This document shows positions 17,856-26,691 of a stretch of DNA of 58,254 nt, piece by piece. The position numbers and the translations under genes are program-made. Within the stretch, counting starts at the first letter, position 1. Each line of letters opens with the position of its first letter. The notes beneath the pieces are model-generated. The model did not search any database and was not told the origin of the DNA. It saw nothing but the letters and a program-made list of their open reading frames with translations. Source of the stretch: Deltaproteobacteria bacterium (GTDB taxonomy: Bacteria > Lernaellota > Lernaellaia > JACKCT01); assembly GCA_020845895.1 (NCBI GenBank), contig JADLEX010000086.1:1-58254 (forward strand), written 5' to 3'.

Positions 17856-18803
17856 TTACTTCTTCTTCAGCTTCTTGGCCTTGGGTGAAGATTTCGCCCG
17901 GACGCGATCAGCCTTGCGTTCCCGGTCATCGTTCGCGGCGACGAGGCCCGGCACCGGCCGCGCGGCGGTTTCCCGGGCGCGCGTGATCGATCGACCGCTC
18001 TCGCGGGTGACGCGCGGCCGACTTGGACGAACGTCCTTCACCGCGTCGCGTTGAATCCGGTCCACGCGCTCACGGTCACCCTCGACACGTCCGCCGTTGC
18101 CGTTCCCGCCGCCATCGTGTCGATCAACGCGGTCGTCGCGCCCGTCTCGATGGTCGCGATCCCGATCGGAATCTGGGTGGTGTCTTCCGCCATGATCGCG
18201 GTGACCGCGGCCGTCGTGATGGCGGTGGCGAGGACTGTGATGCACCGCGTGATGACGGCACCCACGCACCCAGCCGTGACCGTGCCACCAATATCCGTGG
18301 CAAACATGGTGCGTGTGGTGGAACCACCAGCCGCCGTACACGAAGGTGATCGGCGTCGATGTGCTTTCGACCACCACGCGCGGTTCCGGCGGCGCGGGTT
18401 CGCTCAGGCAAGGGCCGATGGCGTGCGTGCGCAGGTAATCGCGTTGCGCGGGCGTGAGTTCGGCCTCGATCTCGGCGTACGTCGCCGAGCCGAGTTCGTC
18501 CTGTCGCGCGAGTTCGGCCTCGCGCTCGGTTTCCAGCGCCGCCGCTTCGGTCGATCCCGCGTCGAGACGGTCGTCGATGTCGTCGATGCGCGCGCCGATG
18601 ACGTCGGCCTCGCGGGCGTTTCGGTCGATGATCCGCCCGATGCGCGCCTGCTGCGTCGGGGACAGGGCGACGGAAGGCGGCGCGTCCACGAAGAAGCCCG
18701 TGCCGTCGATGCGCGTCCAGCACATCGGCTCGGCCGCGGCGCTCGCGGCGAAAAGACAAAACAGGATCAGGGGAAGGAGAACGCGGAAGGATACTCGTTT
18801 CAT
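17856..18803 (-). CDS. CpxP/Spy-like periplasmic protein with His-rich tail
   Basis: Exported protein of 315 aa. After a cleavable signal peptide (ends ASAAAEP) comes a helical region (residues about 45-135) with two LTxxQ-type motifs, LSPTQQ and LTPAQR, as in CpxP, Spy and ZraP. A His/Arg/Asp-rich segment (about 155-245) has HHTHH, WWHGHGW, CRHHAVHH and many HD pairs, probably binding metal ions such as Zn or Cu. The last 70 residues are strongly basic. GGGAG lies 9 bases before the ATG. Standing just upstream of an ECF sigma/anti-sigma pair, it could be a periplasmic stress sensor or chaperone in that circuit; this link is inferred from position. Confidence 0.72.
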   Translation of the reverse strand: MKRVSFRVLLPLILFCLFAASAAAEPMCWTRIDGTGFFVDAPPSVALSPTQQARIGRIIDRNAREADVIGARIDDIDDRLDAGSTEAAALETEREAELARQDELGSATYAEIEAELTPAQRDYLRTHAIGPCLSEPAPPEPRVVVESTSTPITFVYGGWWFHHTHHVCHGYWWHGHGWVRGCRHHAVHHSPRHRHHDGRGHRDHGGRHHPDSDRDRDHRDGRDDRVDRHDGGGNGNGGRVEGDRERVDRIQRDAVKDVRPSRPRVTRESGRSITRARETAARPVPGLVAANDDRERKADRVRAKSSPKAKKLKKK

Positions 18804-19139
18804 GGCGCCACGCTCCCGTCCGGCGCGCGGCAATTCCGCGGCGAATCCGGACCGGTGACGCTCATCCACGCATCGTGCATACGGCTTTTTTTCGCGCGAC
18901 GCGACAAATCGCCCGCGACGCAAGGGGGATTATAGACGAAAATCGCCGCGAGTACACAAGAATCGGAAAGAGTCCGTATTCGAACCGTCGGGGCTGGGTG
19001 GACTTGGCGACCAAGGCCGCATTCCCGGCGCGTTCCCGAGAGTCGGCCGAGTTGCCGCGATCGGTGATGTGATCGCGGGTTCCCAACCTCCATCGACGAC
19101 AAAGTTGACCCCTCATGACCGAGGTGTTAGCACCTCCCC
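18804..19139. other. 336-base divergent intergenic region
   Basis: Between the CpxP-like gene (minus) and the AlbA_2 regulator gene (plus). No gene seen. It contains TTGACC at 19104-19109 and the palindrome GAGGTG-TTAG-CACCTC (19121-19136) right before the regulator start. Confidence 0.5.
19121..19136. promoter_or_regulatory. palindrome before the AlbA_2 regulator start
   Basis: GAGGTG-TTAG-CACCTC is a perfect 6-bp inverted repeat ending 3 bases before the ATG at 19140. It may be an autoregulatory operator or a hairpin hiding the only purine-rich ribosome-site candidate (GAGGTG). Confidence 0.4.
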
Positions 19140-20600
19140 ATGAACGACGTGGAACTTCAAAATCTCATCGCCGGCGGTGAATCGGAGAGCGCGGAATTCA
19201 AGAAGTCCACCGGTCAGCGGACGGAGGCGGCCAAGACCGTCTGCGCCATGCTCAACGGCAACGGAGGCCATGTTCTTTTTGGGGTCACGAACCGGGGCGT
19301 AGTCGTCGGGCAGCAGGTTTCCGCAACGACGCTCGAGGATCTGGCCAATGAGTTCCGCAAGATCGAGCCGCAAGTGACGCCCACGCTGGAAACTGTCGAC
19401 CTGGCGAACGGGCACGCGGTGATCGTGGTGACCACCCCCGGAGGCGACGGTCCGTACACGTTTGACGGTCGGGCGTACACGCGGTCGGGAGCGACGACCC
19501 AGCGGATGGCGAAAAACACCTACGAGAACCTGCTCTCGTTCCAGTTGCACCCGTCGAAGCGTTGGGAGAACCAGCCCGCGGTGGGAGCCGGGTTGGACGA
19601 CCTGGATCATGAAGAGATCCTTCGCGTCCGCGACGAAGCCATCCGTCAGCGAAGCATTTCCGCCGGAACCAGCATGGACATCGGCGACATCCTGGATCGC
19701 CTCGAACTGAGGAAGGATGGCGTTATAACGCAGGCCGCGCTCGTGCTTTTCGGAACGGGAAGGTTTTCCGCCAACTACCCGCAACTGCTGTTGAAGACGG
19801 GCCGCTTCCGGGGAACCAAGATTACGGGCGATATCCTGCACAACCGGCAGGAGCAAATGAACGCCTTCACCATGATGCGGGAGGGCATGGCGTTTTTCGA
19901 CCGGATTCTTCCGCTGGCCTCCCATTTCCCGAAAGGAAAAATTCTGCGCGAGGATCGGCTGCCGGTACCGCCCGAGGCGCTGCGTGAGATCCTGCTTAAT
20001 GCGATTATCCACCGCGATTACGCGCCGTCCTGGGGCTACGTCGCCATCGCGGTTTTCGACGACCGGATCGAGATCGTCAGTTCGGGTCTGCTGCCGCCGG
20101 GCATCACCGTGGACATGCTGTCCGGGCCGCACCTGTCCAAGCTGCGTAATGCCCGGATCGCCCAGACTTTCCATCGGATCGGGGCGATTGAAGCTTGGGG
20201 GCGCGGCACGAATCGGGTCATCGCCGAATGTAAAAAGTATGGGCTTGGCCCGCCGACGTTCCGCGAGGAATCCGGATTCCTGATCGTCACGTTCAAAGCG
20301 CCGATCGGGCCCGGGGCCGATGCTCAAAAGCGAGTTGGGGCAGAGTCGGTGGCAGAGTCAGTGGCAGAGTCAGTGGCAGAGTCACTTCTCGACCGGATCC
20401 AATTGGTTCTGAATGCTGGCCCCCTCTCCAAAGCGGAAATCGCTGGTGGTCTCGGTAAAAAAGCGGTCACTGGCACACTGAACCGGGCGATCCGAAAGCT
20501 CCTCGATGACGGAGCAATCGATTTCACGATCCCCGACAAGCCGAATAGCCGTCTGCAGAAGTACCGGTTGGTCGCGAAAAACAAACGGACCGTGAAATGA
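19140..20600 (+). CDS. AlbA_2/HATPase_c_4 putative transcriptional regulator
   Basis: Regulator-like protein of 486 aa. Residues 1-125 form an AlbA_2 (Schlafen-related) domain (ESAEFKKS, LNGNGGHVLFGV). Residues about 270-400 carry a HATPase_c_4 region with REILLNAIIHRDY, RIEIVSSG and WGRGTNR, found in RecG-like transcriptional regulators. Four 4-residue repeats (AES units, 401-416) precede a C-terminal winged helix (about 420-475). The family is poorly characterised; DNA binding and a nucleotide-dependent role are inferred. It stands alone, with a palindrome next to its start codon. Confidence 0.8.
   Translation: MNDVELQNLIAGGESESAEFKKSTGQRTEAAKTVCAMLNGNGGHVLFGVTNRGVVVGQQVSATTLEDLANEFRKIEPQVTPTLETVDLANGHAVIVVTTPGGDGPYTFDGRAYTRSGATTQRMAKNTYENLLSFQLHPSKRWENQPAVGAGLDDLDHEEILRVRDEAIRQRSISAGTSMDIGDILDRLELRKDGVITQAALVLFGTGRFSANYPQLLLKTGRFRGTKITGDILHNRQEQMNAFTMMREGMAFFDRILPLASHFPKGKILREDRLPVPPEALREILLNAIIHRDYAPSWGYVAIAVFDDRIEIVSSGLLPPGITVDMLSGPHLSKLRNARIAQTFHRIGAIEAWGRGTNRVIAECKKYGLGPPTFREESGFLIVTFKAPIGPGADAQKRVGAESVAESVAESVAESLLDRIQLVLNAGPLSKAEIAGGLGKKAVTGTLNRAIRKLLDDGAIDFTIPDKPNSRLQKYRLVAKNKRTVK
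20339..20386 (+). repeat. four tandem 12-bp repeats inside the AlbA_2 regulator gene
   Basis: Unit GGCAGAGTCAGT, four copies, the first and last with one change each. In frame, so copy-number change would lengthen or shorten a hinge before the C-terminal winged helix. Confidence 0.9.
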
Positions 20601-20757
20601 CCCCAATTCAACCCGGACTGGACATTCCAACTCCGGCCGGCGACCCTCTCCCCGAGAGCCGTTTCCTGAATACGAGTGCGACAGCCGAGGTCCGCCGCCG
20701 CTTGACGCTCCGGGGGGGCGTTGGCAGACTTGCGCCGAATTTTCCCGGAGAGTCGCG

Positions 20758-21285
20758 TTGAAACACGCCATCGTCGCTTGTGCGCTCGTCATCGTCGCGT
20801 CGGTCGCCGCCGCGGGGTGCGGCAGCGAATCGAAAACGCCCGAGGAGTGCCCGAGCTTTCAGGACTGGCAGATCTATCCGCCGAACGGCGGACCGGACAC
20901 GCAGTTCGAACTGTTCGTGATGCTCAAGGACAAATCGGCCAACACGCGCGTCGAGGGCATCCGCGCCGATCTGTTCACGTCGGACGGGCGCGGCACCGGC
21001 GTGGCGTACGACCTCGTGCAGTCCGATTCCGACGGCAAGCGCTATCTGCGCTCCTTCGCCGGGTCGGAGATTTGCGAGGAAGGCGTGTGCAACGTCTACT
21101 TTCAGGTCGTGGCCACGCACGAAAAAGGCTGCATCAAGGGCTTCGACACCGACATGTTCCAGGTCGCGTATCCCGGCGCGGGATCGGATGATGACGCCGA
21201 CGACGACACGGACGACGACGCGTCGGACGATGACAGCGACGACGACGCGACCGATGACGATGCCGACGACGATACCGCGGGATGA
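20758..21285 (+). CDS. small lipoprotein with C-terminal Asp tail
   Basis: Unknown lipoprotein of 175 aa. Signal peptide with lipobox AAGC, a compact domain (residues about 27-140) with Cys residues probably in disulphides (SEICEEGVCNV, EKGC), then an Asp-run tail of about 35 residues ending in TAG. Unlike most of its relatives here, the Asp run is far from the lipidated Cys and there is no C-terminal Cys. The start is a TTG at 20758, supported by GGAGAG 5 bases upstream. The stop overlaps the next gene start (ATGA at 21282), so it is translationally coupled to the prenyl diphosphate synthase; the reason is not evident. Confidence 0.75.
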   Translation: MKHAIVACALVIVASVAAAGCGSESKTPEECPSFQDWQIYPPNGGPDTQFELFVMLKDKSANTRVEGIRADLFTSDGRGTGVAYDLVQSDSDGKRYLRSFAGSEICEEGVCNVYFQVVATHEKGCIKGFDTDMFQVAYPGAGSDDDADDDTDDDASDDDSDDDATDDDADDDTAG

Positions 21286-22193
21286 CGCGCCCGCCCTCCG
21301 AGTTTGACGCGCGCGCCTACCTCGCCTCGCGCCGCGACCGGGTGGACGCCCACCTCGAACAGGTCATGGACCTGCGTTCGGATTTATTCGGGGGAATCGT
21401 CGAATCGATGCGTTACAGCCTGTTCGCCGGGGGTAAGCGCGTGCGCCCGATCCTCGCCCTCGCCGCGTGCGAGGCGGTGGGTGGCGACATCGAGCTGGCT
21501 TTGCCCGCGGCGTCGGCGCTCGAACTCATGCACACCTACACGTTGATCCACGACGACCTGCCCGCGATGGACAACGACGACTTTCGCCGCGGCCGCCCCA
21601 CCAACCACAAGGTGTATGGCGAGGCGATGGCGTTGCTCGCCGGGTGCGGGCTGCTGTCGATCGCGTTCGAGATTGTCGCGCGGCAGGCGACCGAGGGCCG
21701 CATCGCGCACGAACGAGCGACGCGGGCGATTGCGATGCTGGCCGATGCGATCGGCTGGCGCGGGGTGATCGGCGGGCAGGCCATCGACATCGATGCGACC
21801 GGCAAGGAGATCGATCTCGCGCGCGTGCGCGACATCTGCTTTCACAAGACCGCGACGCTGATCGCGGCGTCGGTGACCGTCGGCGCGGTCGCGGGCGGCG
21901 GCGACGAGGCGCAGATCGCGGCGCTCGGGCGTTACGGCCGGGCGATCGGCCTTGCGTTTCAGGTCGCCGACGACATCCTCAACGTCGAGGGCGATGCCGA
22001 AAAGCTCGGAAAGGGCACCGGCACCGACGCCGGCGCGGGCAAAACGACCTTTCCGTCGGTCATGGGTCTGGACGGCGCGAAGACCTACGCCCGGGAGCTG
22101 CTCGACGAGGCGAATGCGGCGCTCGCGCCCTTCGGTCCGCGCGCCGACGCCCTGCGCGCCATCGCGGACTACATCGTCACACGCGACCGGTAG
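21282..22193 (+). CDS. ispA: farnesyl/geranylgeranyl diphosphate synthase
   Basis: Class I trans-isoprenyl diphosphate synthase of 303 aa condensing isopentenyl diphosphate with allylic diphosphates. The first Asp-rich motif DDLPAMDND and the second DDILNVEGD are intact, as is SLFAGGKRVRP, which binds diphosphate. The HTYTLIHDDLPAMD stretch is close to that of E. coli IspA, with Tyr five residues before the motif, so a C15 or C20 product is likely. It would feed undecaprenyl phosphate, quinones or carotenoids; no other isoprenoid gene is adjacent. Start overlaps the stop of the preceding lipoprotein gene. Confidence 0.93.
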   Translation: MTRPPSEFDARAYLASRRDRVDAHLEQVMDLRSDLFGGIVESMRYSLFAGGKRVRPILALAACEAVGGDIELALPAASALELMHTYTLIHDDLPAMDNDDFRRGRPTNHKVYGEAMALLAGCGLLSIAFEIVARQATEGRIAHERATRAIAMLADAIGWRGVIGGQAIDIDATGKEIDLARVRDICFHKTATLIAASVTVGAVAGGGDEAQIAALGRYGRAIGLAFQVADDILNVEGDAEKLGKGTGTDAGAGKTTFPSVMGLDGAKTYARELLDEANAALAPFGPRADALRAIADYIVTRDR

Positions 22194-22384
22194 CGAAGCC
22201 GCGACCCCTGGCGCCAACAACCAACAACCAAAAACCCTCTCGTACGCGAACCCACCGTTCCTGAGTTAAATCATCGACTTTGTCGCTTGACTTGGTCTAG
22301 ATGCGCCTTACCTTGTGGATACGCGCAGTGGCGCGCATCGACGCGTTTTCGATTCCTCGGGAATCTCAACACATTGGAGACGAC

Positions 22385-23002
22385 ATGCACCAGCTTCCGG
22401 ATCTGCCTTACGCGTTTGACGCCCTGGAGCCGTACATCGACGCGCGCACCATGGAAATCCACCACGACAAGCACCACGCGGCGTACGTCGCGAACGTGAA
22501 CAAAGCCCTCGAAAACGTGACCGAGGACGCCCTGAAGACGATGGACATCGTCTCGCTGATGAAGCACCTCGAAGCGGTACCCGAGTCGGTTCGCACCGCG
22601 GTGCGCAACAACGGCGGCGGCCACTGCAACCACTCGTTGTTCTGGGAACTCATGAGCGCGGGCAAGGGCGGCACGCCCAAGGGCGACGTCGCGGCGGCGA
22701 TCCAGAAGGAATTCGGCGCGTTCGAGGCGTTTCAGGAGAAGTTCGAGACCGCGGCGACCACGCGCTTCGGCTCGGGCTGGGCGTGGCTGTCGGTGAAGGA
22801 CGGCCGGCTCGTCGTCTCCAGCACGCCGAACCAGGACAACCCGTTCATGGACGGATCGGGCACGCCGATCCTCGCGCTCGACGTGTGGGAGCACGCGTAC
22901 TACCTGAAGTACCAAAACCGTCGCCCCGAGTACGTCAAGGCGTTCTGGAACGTCGTAAACTGGAACAAGGTCGCCGACCTCTACGCGGCGGCGCTGAAGT
23001 AG
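22385..23002 (+). CDS. sodA: superoxide dismutase, Mn type
   Basis: Superoxide dismutase of 205 aa in the Fe/Mn family. Metal ligands are His in IHHDKHH, His in CNHSLFW, and Asp and His in LDVWEHAYY. The C-terminal NQDNP supplies the Gln typical of Mn enzymes and GGGHCNHS has Gly where Fe enzymes have Gln, so Mn is the likely cofactor. No signal peptide: cytoplasmic. The ATG at 22385 has GGAG 5 bases upstream. It is monocistronic, with a hairpin terminator at 23027-23051. Confidence 0.95.
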   Translation: MHQLPDLPYAFDALEPYIDARTMEIHHDKHHAAYVANVNKALENVTEDALKTMDIVSLMKHLEAVPESVRTAVRNNGGGHCNHSLFWELMSAGKGGTPKGDVAAAIQKEFGAFEAFQEKFETAATTRFGSGWAWLSVKDGRLVVSSTPNQDNPFMDGSGTPILALDVWEHAYYLKYQNRRPEYVKAFWNVVNWNKVADLYAAALK

Positions 23003-23026
23003 ATCGAAGTCGATCATCGCGCGACG

Positions 23027-23051
23027 ACGGCCTCCTTCGGGAGGCCGTTTT
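23027..23051 (+). terminator. Rho-independent terminator of sodA
   Basis: ACGGCCTCC pairs with GGAGGCCGT around a TTCG tetraloop, then a short T tract (23048-23051). Confidence 0.8.
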
Positions 23052-23157
23052 CGTTGAAGCCGGGAGGTGGTTTGCGTCGAAACGCCCGGTGTGTGCGCTG
23101 TCGTGTTCGGAACCGCCATGTCGATGGGGTTTCGATGACAGCAGACGGATCGGGCGA

Positions 23158-25137
23158 TCACCGCGTGCCGAGGACGTCCTGAATCCTGCCGAGCAGGCTC
23201 TCGATGGAAAACGGTTTGTGAACGAGCGGTGTGTCGTCGCCGATCACACCGTGCTGCGCCATGATGTCGTCGGTGTAACCCGACATGTACACCACGGGCA
23301 GTTCCGGACGCACGCGGCGGAGCCGCTCGGCGAGCTCTCGCCCGTTCATGCGCGGCATCACCACGTCGGTCAGCAGCAGCGCGATCGCCGGCCCGTGCTC
23401 GGCGAACGCTTCCAGAGCCTCGTCGCCGCTCGCGGCGGTCACCACGCGATAGCCGTAACTTTCCAGCACGCGCTTCGTCAGGTCGCGCACGATGTCCTCG
23501 TCCTCGACGACCAGAATCGTGCCGGTGCCGCGCATGAGGGGCACCGGTGCGGCGGCTGCGGCGATCTCGGGTTCGTCGAGCCCGGCGCGCGGAAACGCGA
23601 TGCGAAACACCGTCCCCTGCCCCGGACTCGACGAGGCTTCGATGTAGCCGTGATTTTGCCGCACGATGCCGTAGACGGTGGCGAGGCCCAGCCCCGCGCC
23701 GAGGCTCAGTTCGCGCGACGTGAAGAACGGCTCGAACACATGCGCGAGCTCGCTCGCATCCATGCCCGGGCCGTTGTCCGAAAACGACATCATCACGTAG
23801 TCGCCGATTTCGATCTCGCCGCGGAACAGTCCCATCGCCTCGCGGTGCGTCAGGTTCCGCGTCGCGATCTCGATGCGCCCGCCGGCGGGCATGACGTCCC
23901 GCGCGCCCGCCGCGAGGTTGAGCAGGACCTGGTCGATCTGGCCCGTGTCGAGCATCACCTTCCACAGCTCATCGCCGGGTTCGAAACGCAGATCCATGTC
24001 CTCGCCCAGAAGCCGCGAGAGCACCTGCGTCGAAGACGCCAGAACGTCGTTGAGATCGACGACGCGCGGGGCGATCGCCTGACGGCGCGAGAACGCGAGC
24101 AGTTGCTGCGTGAGCGCCCCCGCACGCCCGGCGGCCTTTTTCACCTCGAGCAGGTCGGCGCGCAGGGGATTTCCCTCGGGTAGCGACGCGATGCCCATCT
24201 CCACGTAGCCGGTGATTCCCGTGAGGATGTTGTTGAAGTCGTGCGCGACACCGCCGGCCAGACGCCCGATCGCTTCCAGCTTGCGCGCTTCGTCGAGCTT
24301 GTCGCGCAGCGTCGTCGCGTCGGCCAGCGCCTCCTTCTGCTCGGTGATGTCGGTGTGCGTGCCGGCGATGCGCAGCGGCGCGCCGTCGGCGTCGCGCTCC
24401 ACCACGCGCCCACGCGAGAGGATCCAGCGCCACGAACCATCGGCGTGACGCATGCGAAATCTCGTGTCGAAAAACCCGTCGGGGCCGGAGGTCTGCGAGT
24501 CGACGCTCGCGACCACCCAGCCCTGATCGTCGGGATGCACGAGGTCGACGAAGGAGTAGATGGTCGGAGGAATGTCGCCGGGCTCGCGGCCGAGCATGCG
24601 CACGAAGCGATCGTTGAATTTCAGGCGGCCCGAGCGCACGTCGTTATCCCAAACGCCGAGATTCGCCGCCTCGACCGCGAGATGATATCGTTCCTCGGCG
24701 TCGCGAATCGCCTTCTCGGCGGCCTTCATCGCTGTCACGTCCTGAATCATCCCGACGAGAAACTTCGGCGATCCGTCCCCTGCGCGAATGAGGGTGACGC
24801 TCATCAGCCCATGAATAATGCCGCCGTCCTTGCGTACATAGCGCTTCTCGCGCGTCACGTGGTCGCGACGCCCGTCGAGCAATTCGCGATACGCGTCAAG
24901 GTCCAGGTCTCGGTCGTCCGGGTGCACGATGTTCGTCGAGGGCGTGCCGACGAGCTCCTCGCGGGAGTAGCCGGTCAGGCGACACATCGCGTCGTTGACG
25001 CACACCACGGAACGATCGGGTTTGCCGACGGCCATCGCGATGGCGGAGGTCTCGTAAATCACCCGGAAGATGCGGTCTTCGGCGTCGGGCGGGGTGCAAG
25101 CGTCCGCGCTCGACGTGTTGTTGATCCGGTGGCTCAT
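23158..25137 (-). CDS. hybrid PAS sensor histidine kinase with receiver domain
   Basis: Soluble hybrid sensor kinase of 659 aa. Two PAS domains (about 22-140 and 150-275) are followed by HisKA with the phospho-acceptor His in GGVAHDFNNIL (about residue 310), a HATPase domain with DNGPGM and GAGLGLATVYG, and a receiver domain (about 535-655) with the Asp in LLTDVVMPRMNG and Lys in HKPF. In the N-box, the sequence NLAAGARDVMP has Gly where this family has Asn (NARDAM), the residue that holds Mg-ATP, so kinase activity may be reduced or lost. No membrane segments. I chose the ATG at 25137; in-frame upstream starts exist. The receiver may pass the signal to a separate phosphotransfer protein. Divergent from the GH1 gene. 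Confidence 0.9.
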   Translation of the reverse strand: MSHRINNTSSADACTPPDAEDRIFRVIYETSAIAMAVGKPDRSVVCVNDAMCRLTGYSREELVGTPSTNIVHPDDRDLDLDAYRELLDGRRDHVTREKRYVRKDGGIIHGLMSVTLIRAGDGSPKFLVGMIQDVTAMKAAEKAIRDAEERYHLAVEAANLGVWDNDVRSGRLKFNDRFVRMLGREPGDIPPTIYSFVDLVHPDDQGWVVASVDSQTSGPDGFFDTRFRMRHADGSWRWILSRGRVVERDADGAPLRIAGTHTDITEQKEALADATTLRDKLDEARKLEAIGRLAGGVAHDFNNILTGITGYVEMGIASLPEGNPLRADLLEVKKAAGRAGALTQQLLAFSRRQAIAPRVVDLNDVLASSTQVLSRLLGEDMDLRFEPGDELWKVMLDTGQIDQVLLNLAAGARDVMPAGGRIEIATRNLTHREAMGLFRGEIEIGDYVMMSFSDNGPGMDASELAHVFEPFFTSRELSLGAGLGLATVYGIVRQNHGYIEASSSPGQGTVFRIAFPRAGLDEPEIAAAAAPVPLMRGTGTILVVEDEDIVRDLTKRVLESYGYRVVTAASGDEALEAFAEHGPAIALLLTDVVMPRMNGRELAERLRRVRPELPVVYMSGYTDDIMAQHGVIGDDTPLVHKPFSIESLLGRIQDVLGTR

Positions 25138-25380
25138 CCGCGCGCTCTTCTCCCCTTCGCGAAGGATAACACTACGACACGGTCCGCTGTCCAGTGGTAT
25201 GCCAATATCCATCATCGACCGTGGGTTGTTTACCTAAAATAACTTCCCGCTTATCCGTCGGTTTCACGAAAAAGTAAAGATCCCGTCACACCTTGCAACG
25301 AGCTTTTCGGCGCTCGTCTTCAGCGACAGTTGACGCTCGTACGCGCAGGCGCGATGAACGATCCGGAGAAGGGGCGCAAC

Positions 25381-26691
25381 GTGACGACGACCATCGAGAT
25401 CCCACCCGGGTTCCTGTGGGGCACCGCCGTTTCGGCGCATCAGGTCGAGGGCGACAACATCCACTCCGACTGGTGGGCCTACGAGCAGGTTCCCGGCCAC
25501 ATCCAGCGAAACGAGCAATCCGGACGCGCGTGCGATCACTGGAATCGGTTCGCCGAAGACCTCGACCTGTGCGCGCGCATGAACACCAACGCCTTTCGCT
25601 TTTCGATCGAGTGGTCGCGCATCGTGCCGCGCGAGGGCGTCGTCGACGAGGCCGCCGTCGACCACTACCGCCGCGTGCTCGACGCATGCGATGCGCGCGG
25701 CATCGAGGCATTCGTCACCGCGCACCACTTCACCGTTCCGCGCTGGTTCATCCTGCGCGGCGGTTTCGCCGAGCGTGCCAACCTGCGCGCCTGGGAGCGA
25801 TGGTGCGAGCTGCTCGCCGATCGGTTTGGCGCGCGCGTGCGCTGGTGGTGCACCCTCAACGAACCCGCCATCTACGCCATGATGAGCTACCTGTTCGGAT
25901 GCTTCTCACCCGGCGAGAAAAGCCCGCGCGTGTTCGCCCGCGTCATGAACATTCTGCTCGACGCGCACGCCATCGCGTACCGCACGTTGAAATCCGCGAA
26001 TCCGAGCGCGCGGGTCGGTCTCGTGAAAAATATGCCGTACTACACACCTTATCATCCATCGAACCCGTTCGACCGTCTCTCGGCGTGGCAGCACGACCGC
26101 CTCTACAACGAGTTCTGGCTCGGCGGCCTTCGCGATGGCCGCGCCGCGCGTCCGTTGGGCGACGGCCGCATCGTCCCGGGCCTCGCGGCGTCGACGGACG
26201 TCTGGGGGCTCAACTCCTACAACCAGTCGCGCTGCCGCTGGTGCTGGCCGATTCGCACGCACAACGCGGGCGATGGTCACCGCATGACGCAGACCGCGTG
26301 GGCGCCGTTTCCGCCGGGGCTGCGCGCGAATCTCGCTCGGCTCGCGAAGTTCGGCCTGCCCATCTACATCACCGAAAACGGTATTGCGACCGACGACGAC
26401 GCGCGTCGTCGCGCGTACATCATCGAGCATCTGCGCCAAGTGCGTCTTGCCATCGACGACGGCGCGGACGTGCGCGGATATTTCTATTGGTCGCTGCTCG
26501 ACAACTTCGAGTGGGAAGACGGCTGGGGGCCGAAATTCGGTCTCGTCGCCGTGGACGGCGAGACATTCGTGCGCATGCCGAAATCATCGGCAGAACTCTA
26601 CAGTCGCATCGCCAAGCGCAACGGCATCGAGGCCGAATGGATGAGCGCCGATCCGTGGGACATGTGCACGATGGACCGGGCCGGAGCTTAG
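25381..26691 (+). CDS. GH1 beta-glucosidase/beta-glycosidase
   Basis: Retaining beta-glycosidase of family GH1, 436 aa, hydrolysing beta-linked glucosides or galactosides from cello- or similar oligosaccharides. The acid/base Glu is in TLNEP and the nucleophile Glu in ITENG; the N-terminal GFLWGTAVSAHQVEG and the WSLLDNFEW segment are classical. No signal peptide, so it acts inside the cell on imported sugars. I prefer the GTG at 25381, which has AAGGGG 6 bases upstream; an ATG at 25354 would add 9 residues. Its last four bases overlap the tail of the convergent phosphotransferase gene. Confidence 0.93.
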   Translation: MTTTIEIPPGFLWGTAVSAHQVEGDNIHSDWWAYEQVPGHIQRNEQSGRACDHWNRFAEDLDLCARMNTNAFRFSIEWSRIVPREGVVDEAAVDHYRRVLDACDARGIEAFVTAHHFTVPRWFILRGGFAERANLRAWERWCELLADRFGARVRWWCTLNEPAIYAMMSYLFGCFSPGEKSPRVFARVMNILLDAHAIAYRTLKSANPSARVGLVKNMPYYTPYHPSNPFDRLSAWQHDRLYNEFWLGGLRDGRAARPLGDGRIVPGLAASTDVWGLNSYNQSRCRWCWPIRTHNAGDGHRMTQTAWAPFPPGLRANLARLAKFGLPIYITENGIATDDDARRRAYIIEHLRQVRLAIDDGADVRGYFYWSLLDNFEWEDGWGPKFGLVAVDGETFVRMPKSSAELYSRIAKRNGIEAEWMSADPWDMCTMDRAGA

